Shown here piece by piece: positions 1-5,989 of a stretch of DNA of 6,354 nucleotides (position 1 is its first letter; each line of letters begins with the position of its first letter). The position numbers and the translations under genes are program-made. Source of the stretch: Sphingomonadales bacterium (GTDB lineage Bacteria > Pseudomonadota > Alphaproteobacteria > Sphingomonadales > Emcibacteraceae); assembly GCA_011051815.1 (NCBI GenBank), contig DRKK01000280.1:1-6354 (forward strand), in the 5' to 3' direction. The notes below the pieces were generated by a model. It saw only the letters and a list, made by a program, of their open reading frames with translations, was not told where the DNA came from and ran no database searches.

Positions 1-511
1 CGCCCCACAGATAGGGAGCATAGAGGAATTTCAGAGCCTCCGAAGCCGGGTCAGTACCATGAATATTGCTGATATGAGGGGCGAAGATCCAGTTGCCATC
101 GGCCAGTTGAACAAAGCCCTTGACCGGAACCTCATTCACCACCGATACATGGGACATCATGAAAATCTGACCTACGGGCGGCGCCTTGGCGTCGGGCTCC
201 GGATAGATATGACTGCTCAGATTGGTCACATGATGGGTAGAGGGGATCAGATCGGTGCTGAGGGCATCAAGGCGGCAATAGCCCACATAGCCGTCGCGGA
301 CGGCCTGCCCCCAGGCCCAGCCATCCTTGATGTCATAAACCGTGAAATGCTCACCGTAGAGAAGCTGGTTGACGGTCATGGCCTTGTCATTGGGGGCCTT
401 GTGAAGATTGGTCAGGCCGTGGATCAATTGATGCTCGGTCCCGTCCAGTGACGTGGCGTCCAGATCTTCCCGACGGGCTGTTATCCTTGGGTCTGAGTCT
501 TGGTCAGACAT
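1..511 (-). CDS. SH3-domain NlpC/P60 (C40) peptidase, 3' end cut by window edge
   Basis: Read on the minus strand from ATG at 511-509, the frame stays open to the window edge and gives 170 residues. It ends in ALKFLYAPYLWG (about 159-170), the hallmark entry to the NlpC/P60 fold, where the catalytic cysteine normally follows within roughly 10-20 residues, here outside the window. The preceding part (about 35-150) reads as two bacterial SH3-like modules: one around LYGEHFTVYD and DGWAWGQAVRDGYVGYC (about 51-79), a second around 95-150. Known family members are cysteine peptidases that cut gamma-D-Glu-diamino acid bonds in peptidoglycan stems or muropeptides. No signal peptide is visible: the N-terminus is acidic and polar (MSDQDSDPRI), so a cytoplasmic muropeptide-processing role is possible. 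The start is supported by GAGGGAG 5 bases upstream. It lies 15 bases after the MarR gene, so the two are probably cotranscribed. The family call is firm; the substrate is inferred. Confidence 0.87.
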   Translation of the reverse strand, partial: MSDQDSDPRITARREDLDATSLDGTEHQLIHGLTNLHKAPNDKAMTVNQLLYGEHFTVYDIKDGWAWGQAVRDGYVGYCRLDALSTDLIPSTHHVTNLSSHIYPEPDAKAPPVGQIFMMSHVSVVNEVPVKGFVQLADGNWIFAPHISNIHGTDPASEALKFLYAPYLWG

Positions 512-516
512 TTTCG

Positions 517-523
517 CTCCCTC
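517..523 (-). promoter_or_regulatory. Ribosome binding site of the NlpC/P60 gene
   Basis: On the minus strand GAGGGAG lies 5 bases before the ATG at 511. It sits just after the MarR stop codon at 529-527. This strong Shine-Dalgarno sequence fixes the start of the partial peptidase gene and suggests coupled translation from one mRNA. Confidence 0.7.
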
Positions 524-526
524 ATA

Positions 527-904
527 TCATTCCGCCGGTGATGTCGTATCATCACCCCTGTTGATTTTTTTGTTGGCCTTTTCCATTGTCTCGGCAAAAT
601 CCGCCAGAAAGACGGCACCTTTGACGGTGCGCTGAATCAGGACATTTCTTTTGTCTGTTTCGTCTCTTGTACGTTTGGCATAACCCAAACTACTCAAGCG
701 ATCAACCGCTCTGGTAATCACGGGTTTTGACACCTTCAGTGCCGCGGCCAGCCCCCTGACCGTATGGGGCGGCGTTTTAATATAAATCCGAAGCAGCAAG
801 GCCCATTGCCGGGAGGTCAGGTCAGGCCCCTCGGACCTGACAGTCTCACTTAGTGTCTGCAGCCATAATTTTAAGCCATTATGTTCGGTTAAATTTATAT
901 TCAT
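527..904 (-). CDS. MarR-family winged helix-turn-helix regulator
   Basis: A 125-residue protein with the MarR winged-helix core. The recognition region runs about 48-74 (TVRGLAAALKVSKPVITRAV onward). The wing carries the usual acidic-basic pattern DETDKRN at 81-87, followed by the LIQRTVKG strand and a last helix. MarR proteins act as dimers that usually repress their own operon and release DNA on binding a ligand. I chose ATG at 904-902; a TTG at 910 would add two residues (MA), and an in-frame stop at 925-923 excludes anything longer. Neither start has a clear Shine-Dalgarno sequence. It is short for the family (often 140-160 residues), with a reduced C-terminal dimerisation helix and a charged tail. 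From memory, relatives of this short type occur beside leucyl aminopeptidase and NlpC/P60 genes in alphaproteobacteria; unverified. The regulated genes and ligand are unknown. Confidence 0.87.
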   Translation of the reverse strand: MNINLTEHNGLKLWLQTLSETVRSEGPDLTSRQWALLLRIYIKTPPHTVRGLAAALKVSKPVITRAVDRLSSLGYAKRTRDETDKRNVLIQRTVKGAVFLADFAETMEKANKKINRGDDTTSPAE

Positions 905-923
905 CGCCAAACCAGTGCTGTGT

Positions 924-936
924 TATCTATTTGATA
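924..936. promoter_or_regulatory. Short imperfect palindrome, possible MarR operator
   Basis: TATCTATTTGATA is symmetric about position 930 at five of six pairs (TATC and GATA arms), 19 bases before the MarR ATG. MarR regulators often bind such AT-rich palindromes near their own start. The arms are only 4 bases, so chance is a serious alternative. Confidence 0.2.
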
Positions 937-962
937 TTGCCTTTAAATTGGCCTTTCTGCAA
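934..962 (-). promoter_or_regulatory. Weak candidate promoter before the MarR gene
   Basis: Minus-strand TTGCAG (962-957) and CAATAT (939-934) are separated by 17 bases in the 64-base gap between the aminopeptidase stop and the MarR ATG. Each box matches the sigma-70 consensus at only about 3 of 6 positions. The gap is AT-rich compared with the flanking genes, which fits a promoter, but read-through from the aminopeptidase gene is equally possible. Confidence 0.2.
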
Positions 963-968
963 CTTTTT

Positions 969-2351
969 TCATGAGGATGTGCCAAAGCGATTCTTCAGAT
1001 AGGCATAGACGGTGCGAAAGGCCATGGCCTCGCCGCCCTTGGGCCGTCCGGGCTGGTCGGTTAAATTCCAGGCAAAAACATCGAAATGAACCCATTTTTC
1101 AGGCTCTTTGACAAAATGCTTCAGGAACAGCGCCGCCATGATCGCCCCGCCATAAGGTCCGGACCCCATGTTATTGAGGTCGGCGCAGTCCGATTTCAAT
1201 CCGGGGGCATAGGGGGCATAGAGCGGCATGCGCCAGACCGGATCACGCTCCGTCGCACCACAGTCTGAAAGACCCTGAGCCAGATCATCCCCATCGGTGA
1301 AGAAAGGAACAATGGACGGCCCCATGGCCACCCGCGCCGCGCCGGTGAGGGTCGCAAAATCAAGGATCAGCGCCGGATCATCCTCTGCCGCCAAGGCCAG
1401 CGCGTCACAGAGCACCAGCCGCCCTTCCGCGTCCGTATTATCCACCTCGACCGTGGTGCCTTTATAGGTTTTGATGATGTCGCCGGGGCGGAAGGCATCG
1501 GCGGAAATATTATTCTCCACCGCCGGAATCAGCAGACGTAGCCTTATGTCCAGTTCGCTGGCCATAATCGCCTGTGCCAAGGCCAGCGTATGGGCCGCCC
1601 CGCCCATATCCTTTTTCATGATGCGCATCCCGGCAGAGGGTTTTAAATCCAGCCCGCCCGTATCAAAGCAAACGCCTTTACCTACGAGGGTTACTTTGGG
1701 GGCATCGGCGCGCCCCCAGTCAAGTTCCAGCAGGCGCGGCTGGTTGGCGGCGGCGCGCCCGACCGTATGGATACTGTTATAGCCCTTGGCCAGCAAGTCA
1801 TCGCCCAGAGTTTCTGAAAAATCGGCTTCAAAACGATCCGCAATCTCTTTCATCGTCGCGGACAGATGGCTCGGACCCATATGACAAGTGGGTGTATTGA
1901 CCAGATCACGGACCAGCTTTATGCCGTTTATGAGGATAGTAGCCTCGGCCAGATCAGCCTCGTCTTTCAAGACCAGAACCGCTTTTTCCGTTTTCTTGTT
2001 TTCAAGATAGCGGTCGAATTTATATTGGGCCAATGCCCAGACTATGGCCGTATGTTTCGGGTTTGTATCCTCAAGGAGGTGATAATTTCCGGCGGGCAGA
2101 TTGCGGGCCAATGCCGCCATATGCCATGGGTCATTTTCTTCCGCGCCAAGGCCGATGGCCGCCGCCGCCATGCCGCCCTGTGCGTCGGGCAGGCGGAGTA
2201 TTTCATTCTGTTTTGCGGTGAAGTTGTTGTCTTTGGCCCAGCGGGCTTGTGACGGGGGTAAAGTCTCCAGCCATTCTTTCAATCCATCACGGGATACCTT
2301 GTGGAGGGGGATTGCATTGTCATAGCCTTCTGTGGTCAGGGTATCAGGCAT
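969..2351 (-). CDS. Leucyl aminopeptidase family protein (peptidase M17)
   Basis: A 460-residue cytosolic two-metal aminopeptidase that removes N-terminal residues from peptides. The signature NTDAEGRL is complete at 305-312. All expected metal ligands are visible by analogy with E. coli PepA: K225 (in VGKG), D230, D248 (in KKDMGG), D307 and E309. The catalytic pair K237 (in LKPSAG) and R311 is also present, so the enzyme should be active. The RDLVNTP segment at 148-154 marks the junction of the variable N-terminal domain (about 1-145) and the catalytic domain. The length is somewhat below classical PepA (about 500), with a shortened, divergent N-terminal domain, typical of the alphaproteobacterial 'leucyl aminopeptidase family' branch, so I do not give the symbol pepA. 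ATG at 2351 has AGGAA 5 bases upstream. It begins 8 bases after the membrane-protein gene. No convincing terminator follows the stop. Confidence 0.95.
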   Translation of the reverse strand: MPDTLTTEGYDNAIPLHKVSRDGLKEWLETLPPSQARWAKDNNFTAKQNEILRLPDAQGGMAAAAIGLGAEENDPWHMAALARNLPAGNYHLLEDTNPKHTAIVWALAQYKFDRYLENKKTEKAVLVLKDEADLAEATILINGIKLVRDLVNTPTCHMGPSHLSATMKEIADRFEADFSETLGDDLLAKGYNSIHTVGRAAANQPRLLELDWGRADAPKVTLVGKGVCFDTGGLDLKPSAGMRIMKKDMGGAAHTLALAQAIMASELDIRLRLLIPAVENNISADAFRPGDIIKTYKGTTVEVDNTDAEGRLVLCDALALAAEDDPALILDFATLTGAARVAMGPSIVPFFTDGDDLAQGLSDCGATERDPVWRMPLYAPYAPGLKSDCADLNNMGSGPYGGAIMAALFLKHFVKEPEKWVHFDVFAWNLTDQPGRPKGGEAMAFRTVYAYLKNRFGTSS

Positions 2352-2356
2352 GGAAA

Positions 2357-2361
2357 TTCCT
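2357..2361 (-). promoter_or_regulatory. Ribosome binding site of the aminopeptidase gene
   Basis: Minus-strand AGGAA 5 bases before the ATG overlaps the TAG stop (2362-2360) of the upstream membrane-protein gene. It fixes the start and suggests translational coupling of the two genes. Confidence 0.65.
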
Positions 2362-3058
2362 ATAGGTTACAGCTTTGCACGGTAATATCGGCAAAGGCCC
2401 GCCGGCCTGAGATGATGGTGAAGCGATATTCCTTATCCTTGATAATCACGCTGTGATACAGGGGCAAGGTGCCGCTGGCGGTCTGGCTCTCGCCGCCGGG
2501 CAGGGTAAAATTGGCGGTGACCGGCTTTGTGGGGTCATACCATGCTTCCGGGTTGCCCTGTTCATTCAGGGTCGGACTGCCCTTGCCGGTGATGGTGATC
2601 AGGCCCCGGTAAAAGCTGACGGAGCCGTCCTGTTGCTGGGAGACGGGTGTGTGGATGACGATGCGTTTGGACTGGGACGGTTCGGTGCAGGTCTCATCCT
2701 TTGACAGGCCCGCGATCAGGCGTGCCATTCTCGGCGGTTTGATACCGTCGGCGGCTTTCTGATTGATGACCGTGAGCAGGTCCTGAATCTCTTTGTTGGG
2801 CAACAGCGTCTGCATCTTGTTTAACTCGGCTTCGGTATTGCCCAGTTCAAGGCGCATGGCCTCCAGCTCGCTTTCCTGCTGGGCGAATTTTTCGGTGCTG
2901 TAATCCATATTGCGCAGGGCGATTTTCTGTCCGGTATCAAAGGCGAAATAACTGCTGCCGATGAGAATAGCCAGAAAGAAGAGGCTTTTTATCAGGGTCC
3001 AGAGTTTCTGGGAACGGCGTTTTTGTAGTTCTTTTCTGCGGGCAAGGCCGAGTGACAT
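2360..3058 (-). CDS. Unrecognised single-pass membrane protein with coiled coil
   Basis: I do not recognise the family. The 232 residues show a basic N-terminus (RRKELQKRRSQK, 7-18), one hydrophobic segment (about 19-40) and no signal-peptidase site, so a type II anchor with the C-terminus in the periplasm is likely. Residues about 53-85 (QQESELEAMRLELGNTEAEL and around) look like a coiled coil. A C-terminal beta-rich domain follows (about 130-232), ending in YRFTIISGRRAFADITVQSC. Two cysteines, C124 and C230, bracket that domain and could form a periplasmic disulfide. The layout resembles small envelope or division-associated anchors, but that is only a resemblance. ATG at 3058 has a distant AGGA (about 11 bases), and a candidate promoter lies 30-60 bases upstream. 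It precedes the aminopeptidase by 8 bases and is probably its operon leader. Confidence 0.8.
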   Translation of the reverse strand: MSLGLARRKELQKRRSQKLWTLIKSLFFLAILIGSSYFAFDTGQKIALRNMDYSTEKFAQQESELEAMRLELGNTEAELNKMQTLLPNKEIQDLLTVINQKAADGIKPPRMARLIAGLSKDETCTEPSQSKRIVIHTPVSQQQDGSVSFYRGLITITGKGSPTLNEQGNPEAWYDPTKPVTANFTLPGGESQTASGTLPLYHSVIIKDKEYRFTIISGRRAFADITVQSCNL

Positions 3059-3094
3059 GATGGATGATGTCCTGTGTGGTTGTTTGATGGCGGA

Positions 3095-3123
3095 AGTCTA
3101 AACCAGAAGCCCGCATAGCTCAA
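3095..3123 (-). promoter_or_regulatory. Candidate sigma-70-type promoter for the membrane protein-aminopeptidase operon
   Basis: On the minus strand TTGAGC (3123-3118) and TAGACT (3100-3095) are separated by exactly 17 bases. The boxes each match 4 of 6 consensus positions. Transcription would start near 3088 and leave a leader of about 30 bases before the ATG at 3058. Position and spacing fit well; the evidence is pattern only. Confidence 0.4.
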
Positions 3124-3159
3124 CAGAATATCTATTGCTTCCCCGAAAAGAACCCCAAC

Positions 3160-3206
3160 CCGAACGAAGTGAGGCAAGCGCAAGGCGCGCCCGAGCTAAT
3201 GCGAGG
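3160..3206. repeat. Degenerate direct repeat in a GC-rich intergenic segment
   Basis: CCGAACGAAGTGAGG at 3160-3174 recurs in altered form as CCGAGCTAATGCGAGG at 3191-3206, about 31 bases later. A perfect 8-base palindrome GGCGCGCC lies between the copies (3184-3191). Composition and word use differ from the coding sequence on both sides, like the small dispersed intergenic elements of many proteobacteria. Only one element is visible here, so its copy number in the genome is unknown. Confidence 0.3.
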
Positions 3207-3213
3207 AGGGGGA

Positions 3214-3255
3214 GCGCTTCCCATAAATTTAATGGGGCGCGGGGGAATATCCCCC
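3214..3255 (-). terminator. Two adjacent stem-loops after paaE, possible terminator or mRNA end structure
   Basis: Seventeen bases or so past the paaE stop there are two inverted repeats with no space between them. GGGGGA/TCCCCC (3241-3255) has a 6-base stem and 3-base loop. GCGC-TT-CCCAT/ATGGG-GCGC (3214-3240) has a 9-base stem with a two-base bulge and a 7-base loop. No U-run follows either hairpin on the minus strand, so this is not a classical intrinsic terminator. It could stop polymerase with a factor, shield the paa mRNA from 3' exonucleases, or belong to a dispersed element. Confidence 0.35.
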
Positions 3256-3271
3256 CTAAATAAAAGAATCT

Positions 3272-4354
3272 TTACCTTTCATCAAAATCAACCACGATCC
3301 GCTCGGTCAGGGGGTGGGCCTGACAGGTGAGGATGAAACCGGCTTCGACTTCGTCTTCTTCCAGTGAATAGTTGATTTCCATATTGACCTTGCCCTCGAT
3401 CAGCTTTGCGCGGCAAGTGCAACAGACACCGCCTTTACATGCAAAGGGCAGGTCTGCTCCCTGTTCCAGGGCCGCATCAAGGACATTCTCGCCGCCCATA
3501 TCCAGATCAAAATTAAACTCGTCTCCGTCAACAATGACGGTAACGTTACTCATTTTTCCGGAAAGGTCGGTTTTTTCTTCGGCACTCTCCTGTGCCGCGC
3601 CCTGGGTTGCTGTGGGCGAGGTGAAAAGCTCATAATGGATATTTTCAGCCTTTTGACCGCGCTGCTTCAGGGTATCCGACACATCATTGATCATGTCTTC
3701 GGGGCCGCAGAGATAAACCTCGTCAGCGCCGCTTGCCGGGATCAGGCGGTCCATGACCTGGGTGGCTTTTTCGCCGGTGATCCGGCCGGCAAAAAGCTCT
3801 ATTTCCTGATCTTCGCGGGACAGGACATTGATCATGTTAAAACGGCTGATATAGCTGTTTTTCAGGTCGATCAGTCCTTCACGAAAGATAATGGATTTGC
3901 GGTTGCGGTTGCCGTAAACCAGCGTGAATGTGCTGTGTGGTTCGTAGGCCAGAATGGTACGGATGATGGCGATCAGCGGCGTGATGCCGGAACCGGCGGC
4001 AAAGCCCACGTAATGTTTCTTGTGTGACTTGTCCAGTGGGGTAAAAAAATTGCCCATGGGCGTCATGACGTCAAGGCTGTCACCTTCTTTCAGGCTTTCA
4101 TTGGCAAAGCTGGAAAATAGCCCGCCTTTGATTTTCTTGACCGCCACCCGCAGTTCATTGTCAAATAGCCCGCTGCATATGGAATAGGACCGCCGGGTGT
4201 CTTCGCCATTGATGACGGTCTTCAGGGTCAAATATTGCCCGGCGTTAAATTTATATTCCTCCCACAGGTGAGAAGGCACCTCAAAAGCGATGGAAACCGT
4301 GTCATCGGTTTCCTGCCGGATGTTGGAAATTTTCAGATTATGAAAGACGGGCAT
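3272..4354 (-). CDS. paaE: PaaE, phenylacetyl-CoA epoxidase reductase subunit
   Basis: A 360-residue class IA-type oxidoreductase that passes electrons from NAD(P)H through FAD and a [2Fe-2S] cluster to the diiron centre of PaaA. In order: FAD-binding domain with RSYS at 55-58; nucleotide-binding domain with GSGITP at 121-126 and YLCGPED at 214-220; a polar linker at about 245-268; and a C-terminal plant-type ferredoxin domain with cluster ligands C306, C311, C314 and C344. C312 is an extra cysteine next to a ligand. The length matches the family. The frame stays open upstream to 4507, but the ATG at 4354 is chosen because it matches the expected N-terminus, has AGGA 8 bases upstream and begins 10 bases after paaD; the longer reading would overlap paaD by 143 bases and add a proline-rich, non-family stretch. 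It is the last gene of the run and is followed by stem-loops. Confidence 0.95.
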   Translation of the reverse strand: MPVFHNLKISNIRQETDDTVSIAFEVPSHLWEEYKFNAGQYLTLKTVINGEDTRRSYSICSGLFDNELRVAVKKIKGGLFSSFANESLKEGDSLDVMTPMGNFFTPLDKSHKKHYVGFAAGSGITPLIAIIRTILAYEPHSTFTLVYGNRNRKSIIFREGLIDLKNSYISRFNMINVLSREDQEIELFAGRITGEKATQVMDRLIPASGADEVYLCGPEDMINDVSDTLKQRGQKAENIHYELFTSPTATQGAAQESAEEKTDLSGKMSNVTVIVDGDEFNFDLDMGGENVLDAALEQGADLPFACKGGVCCTCRAKLIEGKVNMEINYSLEEDEVEAGFILTCQAHPLTERIVVDFDER

Positions 4355-4362
4355 GATGTATA

Positions 4363-4366
4363 TCCT
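4363..4366 (-). promoter_or_regulatory. Ribosome binding site that decides the paaE start
   Basis: Minus-strand AGGA 8 bases before the ATG at 4354 overlaps the paaD stop TAG (4367-4365). It supports the 360-residue PaaE and translational coupling to paaD. Confidence 0.6.
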
Positions 4367-4871
4367 AAATACATTTGAAATAGTCGAAAGGCTCCCGACA
4401 GTCAAGACATCGGTATAGGGCCTTGCAGGCGGTGGAGCCAAATTCGCTGATTTGTTCGCTGTTGGTTGAGGCACATTTGGGGCAGGCAATTTTCTTTTGC
4501 CCCCCAAACAGGACGCTCTTGTTGCTGGTGGTTTTTTCCGGCGGTGCGATGCCGTAAGCCGTGAGCTTCTCCCGGCCCGCCTCTGTCATCCAGTCCGTTG
4601 TCCATGCTGGGGACAGCTGGGTCGTGATAACCGGGTCGGGATAGCCGTGATTGATCAGGGTTTCCCGGATCTGTTCCTCCAGCATATACATGGCGGGACA
4701 GCCGGAATAGGTGGGGGAAATGACCACCTCCAGTTGCCCGTCCACCGTATCCTGAACGGCGCGCGCGATGCCCAGATCAACGATGGACAGCACCGGAATC
4801 TCCGGGTCTTTCACTTCTTCCAGCAAGGACCAGATTACATCAGGGTCAAAATTCGCGGCGGCGCTTGACAT
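4365..4871 (-). CDS. paaD: PaaD, phenylacetyl-CoA epoxidase maturation factor
   Basis: A 168-residue member of the DUF59/MIP18 (SufT-like) family with a cysteine-rich tail. The N-terminal domain shows the DPEIPVLSIVDLG motif at 22-34 and TYSGCPA at 54-60, with the family's conserved cysteine C58. The tail carries C130, C133, C149, C155, C158 and C167, a zinc-ribbon or iron-sulfur-like set that is typical of PaaD and missing from generic DUF59 proteins. It is required for epoxidase activity in known systems but is not part of the purified complex, and is thought to help assemble the metal cofactors, probably the PaaE cluster. The exact step is not shown by the sequence. ATG at 4871 lies 3 bases after the paaC stop with only a weak Shine-Dalgarno sequence, so translation probably depends on coupling. 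Confidence 0.93.
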   Translation of the reverse strand: MSSAAANFDPDVIWSLLEEVKDPEIPVLSIVDLGIARAVQDTVDGQLEVVISPTYSGCPAMYMLEEQIRETLINHGYPDPVITTQLSPAWTTDWMTEAGREKLTAYGIAPPEKTTSNKSVLFGGQKKIACPKCASTNSEQISEFGSTACKALYRCLDCREPFDYFKCI

Positions 4872-4874
4872 GGC

Positions 4875-5645
4875 TTACCACGAACAGCCGGGATAACGCC
4901 GCTGCATGAATTGCATATCGGCGATGATATAGCCAAAGCTCTCCGTATGGATGCCTTCGGCCTTGCCGCCCTTATGGGCCCAATTATTTTCCGGCCGACT
5001 GAGTGTGGCTTGAGTCAGGACATCTGTTACAATCTGGTCCCATTCGGGTTTCAGGGCCGCCGTGTCCACAGCAATGCCCTCTTCCAGAAGCATCTTTTCC
5101 CCATCGGTCATGGTGAACAGCTCGCCAGTATAGGCCCAGAGGTCATTGACGGATTTCTGCGCCCGTTCGTGACTTTCCTCGGTCCCGTCGCCAAGGCGGA
5201 TCAGCCATTCACTGCTGAACCGCAGGTGATAGGTCACTTCCTTCAGGGATTTCGCCCCGATGGCCGCCAGCTCCGCGTCGGTGGATTTTGTCAGTGCGGT
5301 AAAGAACAGCTTGTTATAGGCGCTCATGAAAAACAGCCGGACGATGGTATCGCCCCAGTCACCGTTGGGGACCTCGGCCAGTAAGAGGTTACGGAAATCC
5401 TTTTCATCGCGCAGATAGGCGAAATCATCTTCGGTCTTGCCTGTGCCGTCCAGCTTGGCGGCATAGGTATATAGCTCGCGGGCCTGCCCGATCAGGTCGA
5501 GGGCACAGTTCATCAGGGCCATTTCCATCTCGATAGACGGGGCGCGAAAACACCATTCGGACATGCGGTGACCAATGATCAGGCCGTTATCGCCGATTTG
5601 GGCCGCATATTGGACGAGGGCGTCTTGTTTGGATAGGTTGGTCAT
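4875..5645 (-). CDS. paaC: PaaC, phenylacetyl-CoA epoxidase structural subunit
   Basis: A 256-residue ferritin-like four-helix protein that pairs with PaaA as its non-catalytic partner and stabilises the oxygenase core. Family motifs in order: GHRMSEW at 25-31, ALDLIGQAR at 48-56, EVPNGDWGDT at 91-100, YHLRFSSEWLIRLGDGT at 139-155, and the C-terminal block GIHTESFGYIIADMQFMQRR at 231-250 ending in YPGCSW. The protein is full length for the family (about 250). ATG at 5645 has GGAG 9 bases upstream. It lies 27 bases after paaB and 3 bases before paaD. Nothing is truncated or odd. Confidence 0.95.
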   Translation of the reverse strand: MTNLSKQDALVQYAAQIGDNGLIIGHRMSEWCFRAPSIEMEMALMNCALDLIGQARELYTYAAKLDGTGKTEDDFAYLRDEKDFRNLLLAEVPNGDWGDTIVRLFFMSAYNKLFFTALTKSTDAELAAIGAKSLKEVTYHLRFSSEWLIRLGDGTEESHERAQKSVNDLWAYTGELFTMTDGEKMLLEEGIAVDTAALKPEWDQIVTDVLTQATLSRPENNWAHKGGKAEGIHTESFGYIIADMQFMQRRYPGCSW

Positions 5646-5672
5646 AATTCTTGCTCCAGTATATGCACAGGA

Positions 5673-5963
5673 TTACATTTTTCCGGCACCCTTGGGGATG
5701 TCATAGAAGGTGGGGTGACGATAGATTTTATCGTCAGCGGGCTCAAACAGGCTTTCCTTGTCCTCGGGTTTGGAGGCGGTGATAGCGTTTGAGGGTACGA
5801 CCCAGATGCTCACGCCCTCACTGCGGCGGGTATAGACATCGCGGGCGGCTTCCAGCGCCATTTCGGAATCGCTGGCATGAACGCTGCCGCAATGTTTGTG
5901 GTCAAGACCCGCTTTGCTGCGGATGAATACTTCCCAGAGGGGCCATTCTTTAGTGTCAGTCAT
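5673..5963 (-). CDS. paaB: PaaB, phenylacetyl-CoA epoxidase small subunit
   Basis: A 96-residue subunit, near the usual family length of 90-100. Conserved blocks: WPLWEVFIRSKAGLDHKHCG at 7-26, ARDVYTRRSEGVSIWVV at 40-56, and DKIYRHPTFYDIP at 78-90. PaaB has no catalytic centre of its own; it bridges PaaAC heterodimers in the larger complex and is needed for activity. A cysteine (C25) replaces the valine usual in DHKHVGS, probably neutral. ATG at 5963 has AAGGA about 9 bases upstream. It lies 26 bases after paaA and 27 bases before paaC. Confidence 0.95.
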   Translation of the reverse strand: MTDTKEWPLWEVFIRSKAGLDHKHCGSVHASDSEMALEAARDVYTRRSEGVSIWVVPSNAITASKPEDKESLFEPADDKIYRHPTFYDIPKGAGKM

Positions 5964-5989
5964 GATAAAAATCCTTCTGTTTTGGGCGC

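Noticed and set aside
59..451. Plus-strand open frame of 130 codons
   Set aside because: It is antisense to the NlpC/P60 gene, which has clear family motifs; no ribosome site or recognisable domain on the plus strand.
1866..2252. Plus-strand open frames opposite the aminopeptidase N-terminal region (also 1471-1782)
   Set aside because: Antisense shadows of a well-supported M17 gene.
2992..3183. Minus-strand 63-codon frame across the intergenic region
   Set aside because: It overlaps the candidate promoter, the start of the membrane-protein gene and the repeat-like segment; its sequence is low-complexity and lacks a ribosome site that I can see.
3184..3191. GGCGCGCC palindrome as a protein-binding site
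   Set aside because: An 8-base GC palindrome in GC-rich DNA is too common to call an operator without further evidence.
3635..4027. Plus-strand open frame of 130 codons
   Set aside because: Antisense shadow of paaE with no recognisable domain.
4355..4507. Extended 411-residue reading of paaE starting at 4507
   Set aside because: The extra 51 residues overlap paaD out of frame, are proline-rich and unlike the family. The ATG at 4354 has a good ribosome site and gives the usual PaaE length.
4497..4868. Plus-strand open frame of 123 codons
   Set aside because: Antisense to paaD, whose motifs are unambiguous; the frame encodes no recognisable protein.
4911..5384. Plus-strand open frame of 157 codons
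   Set aside because: Antisense shadow of paaC; long opposite frames are expected with this base composition.
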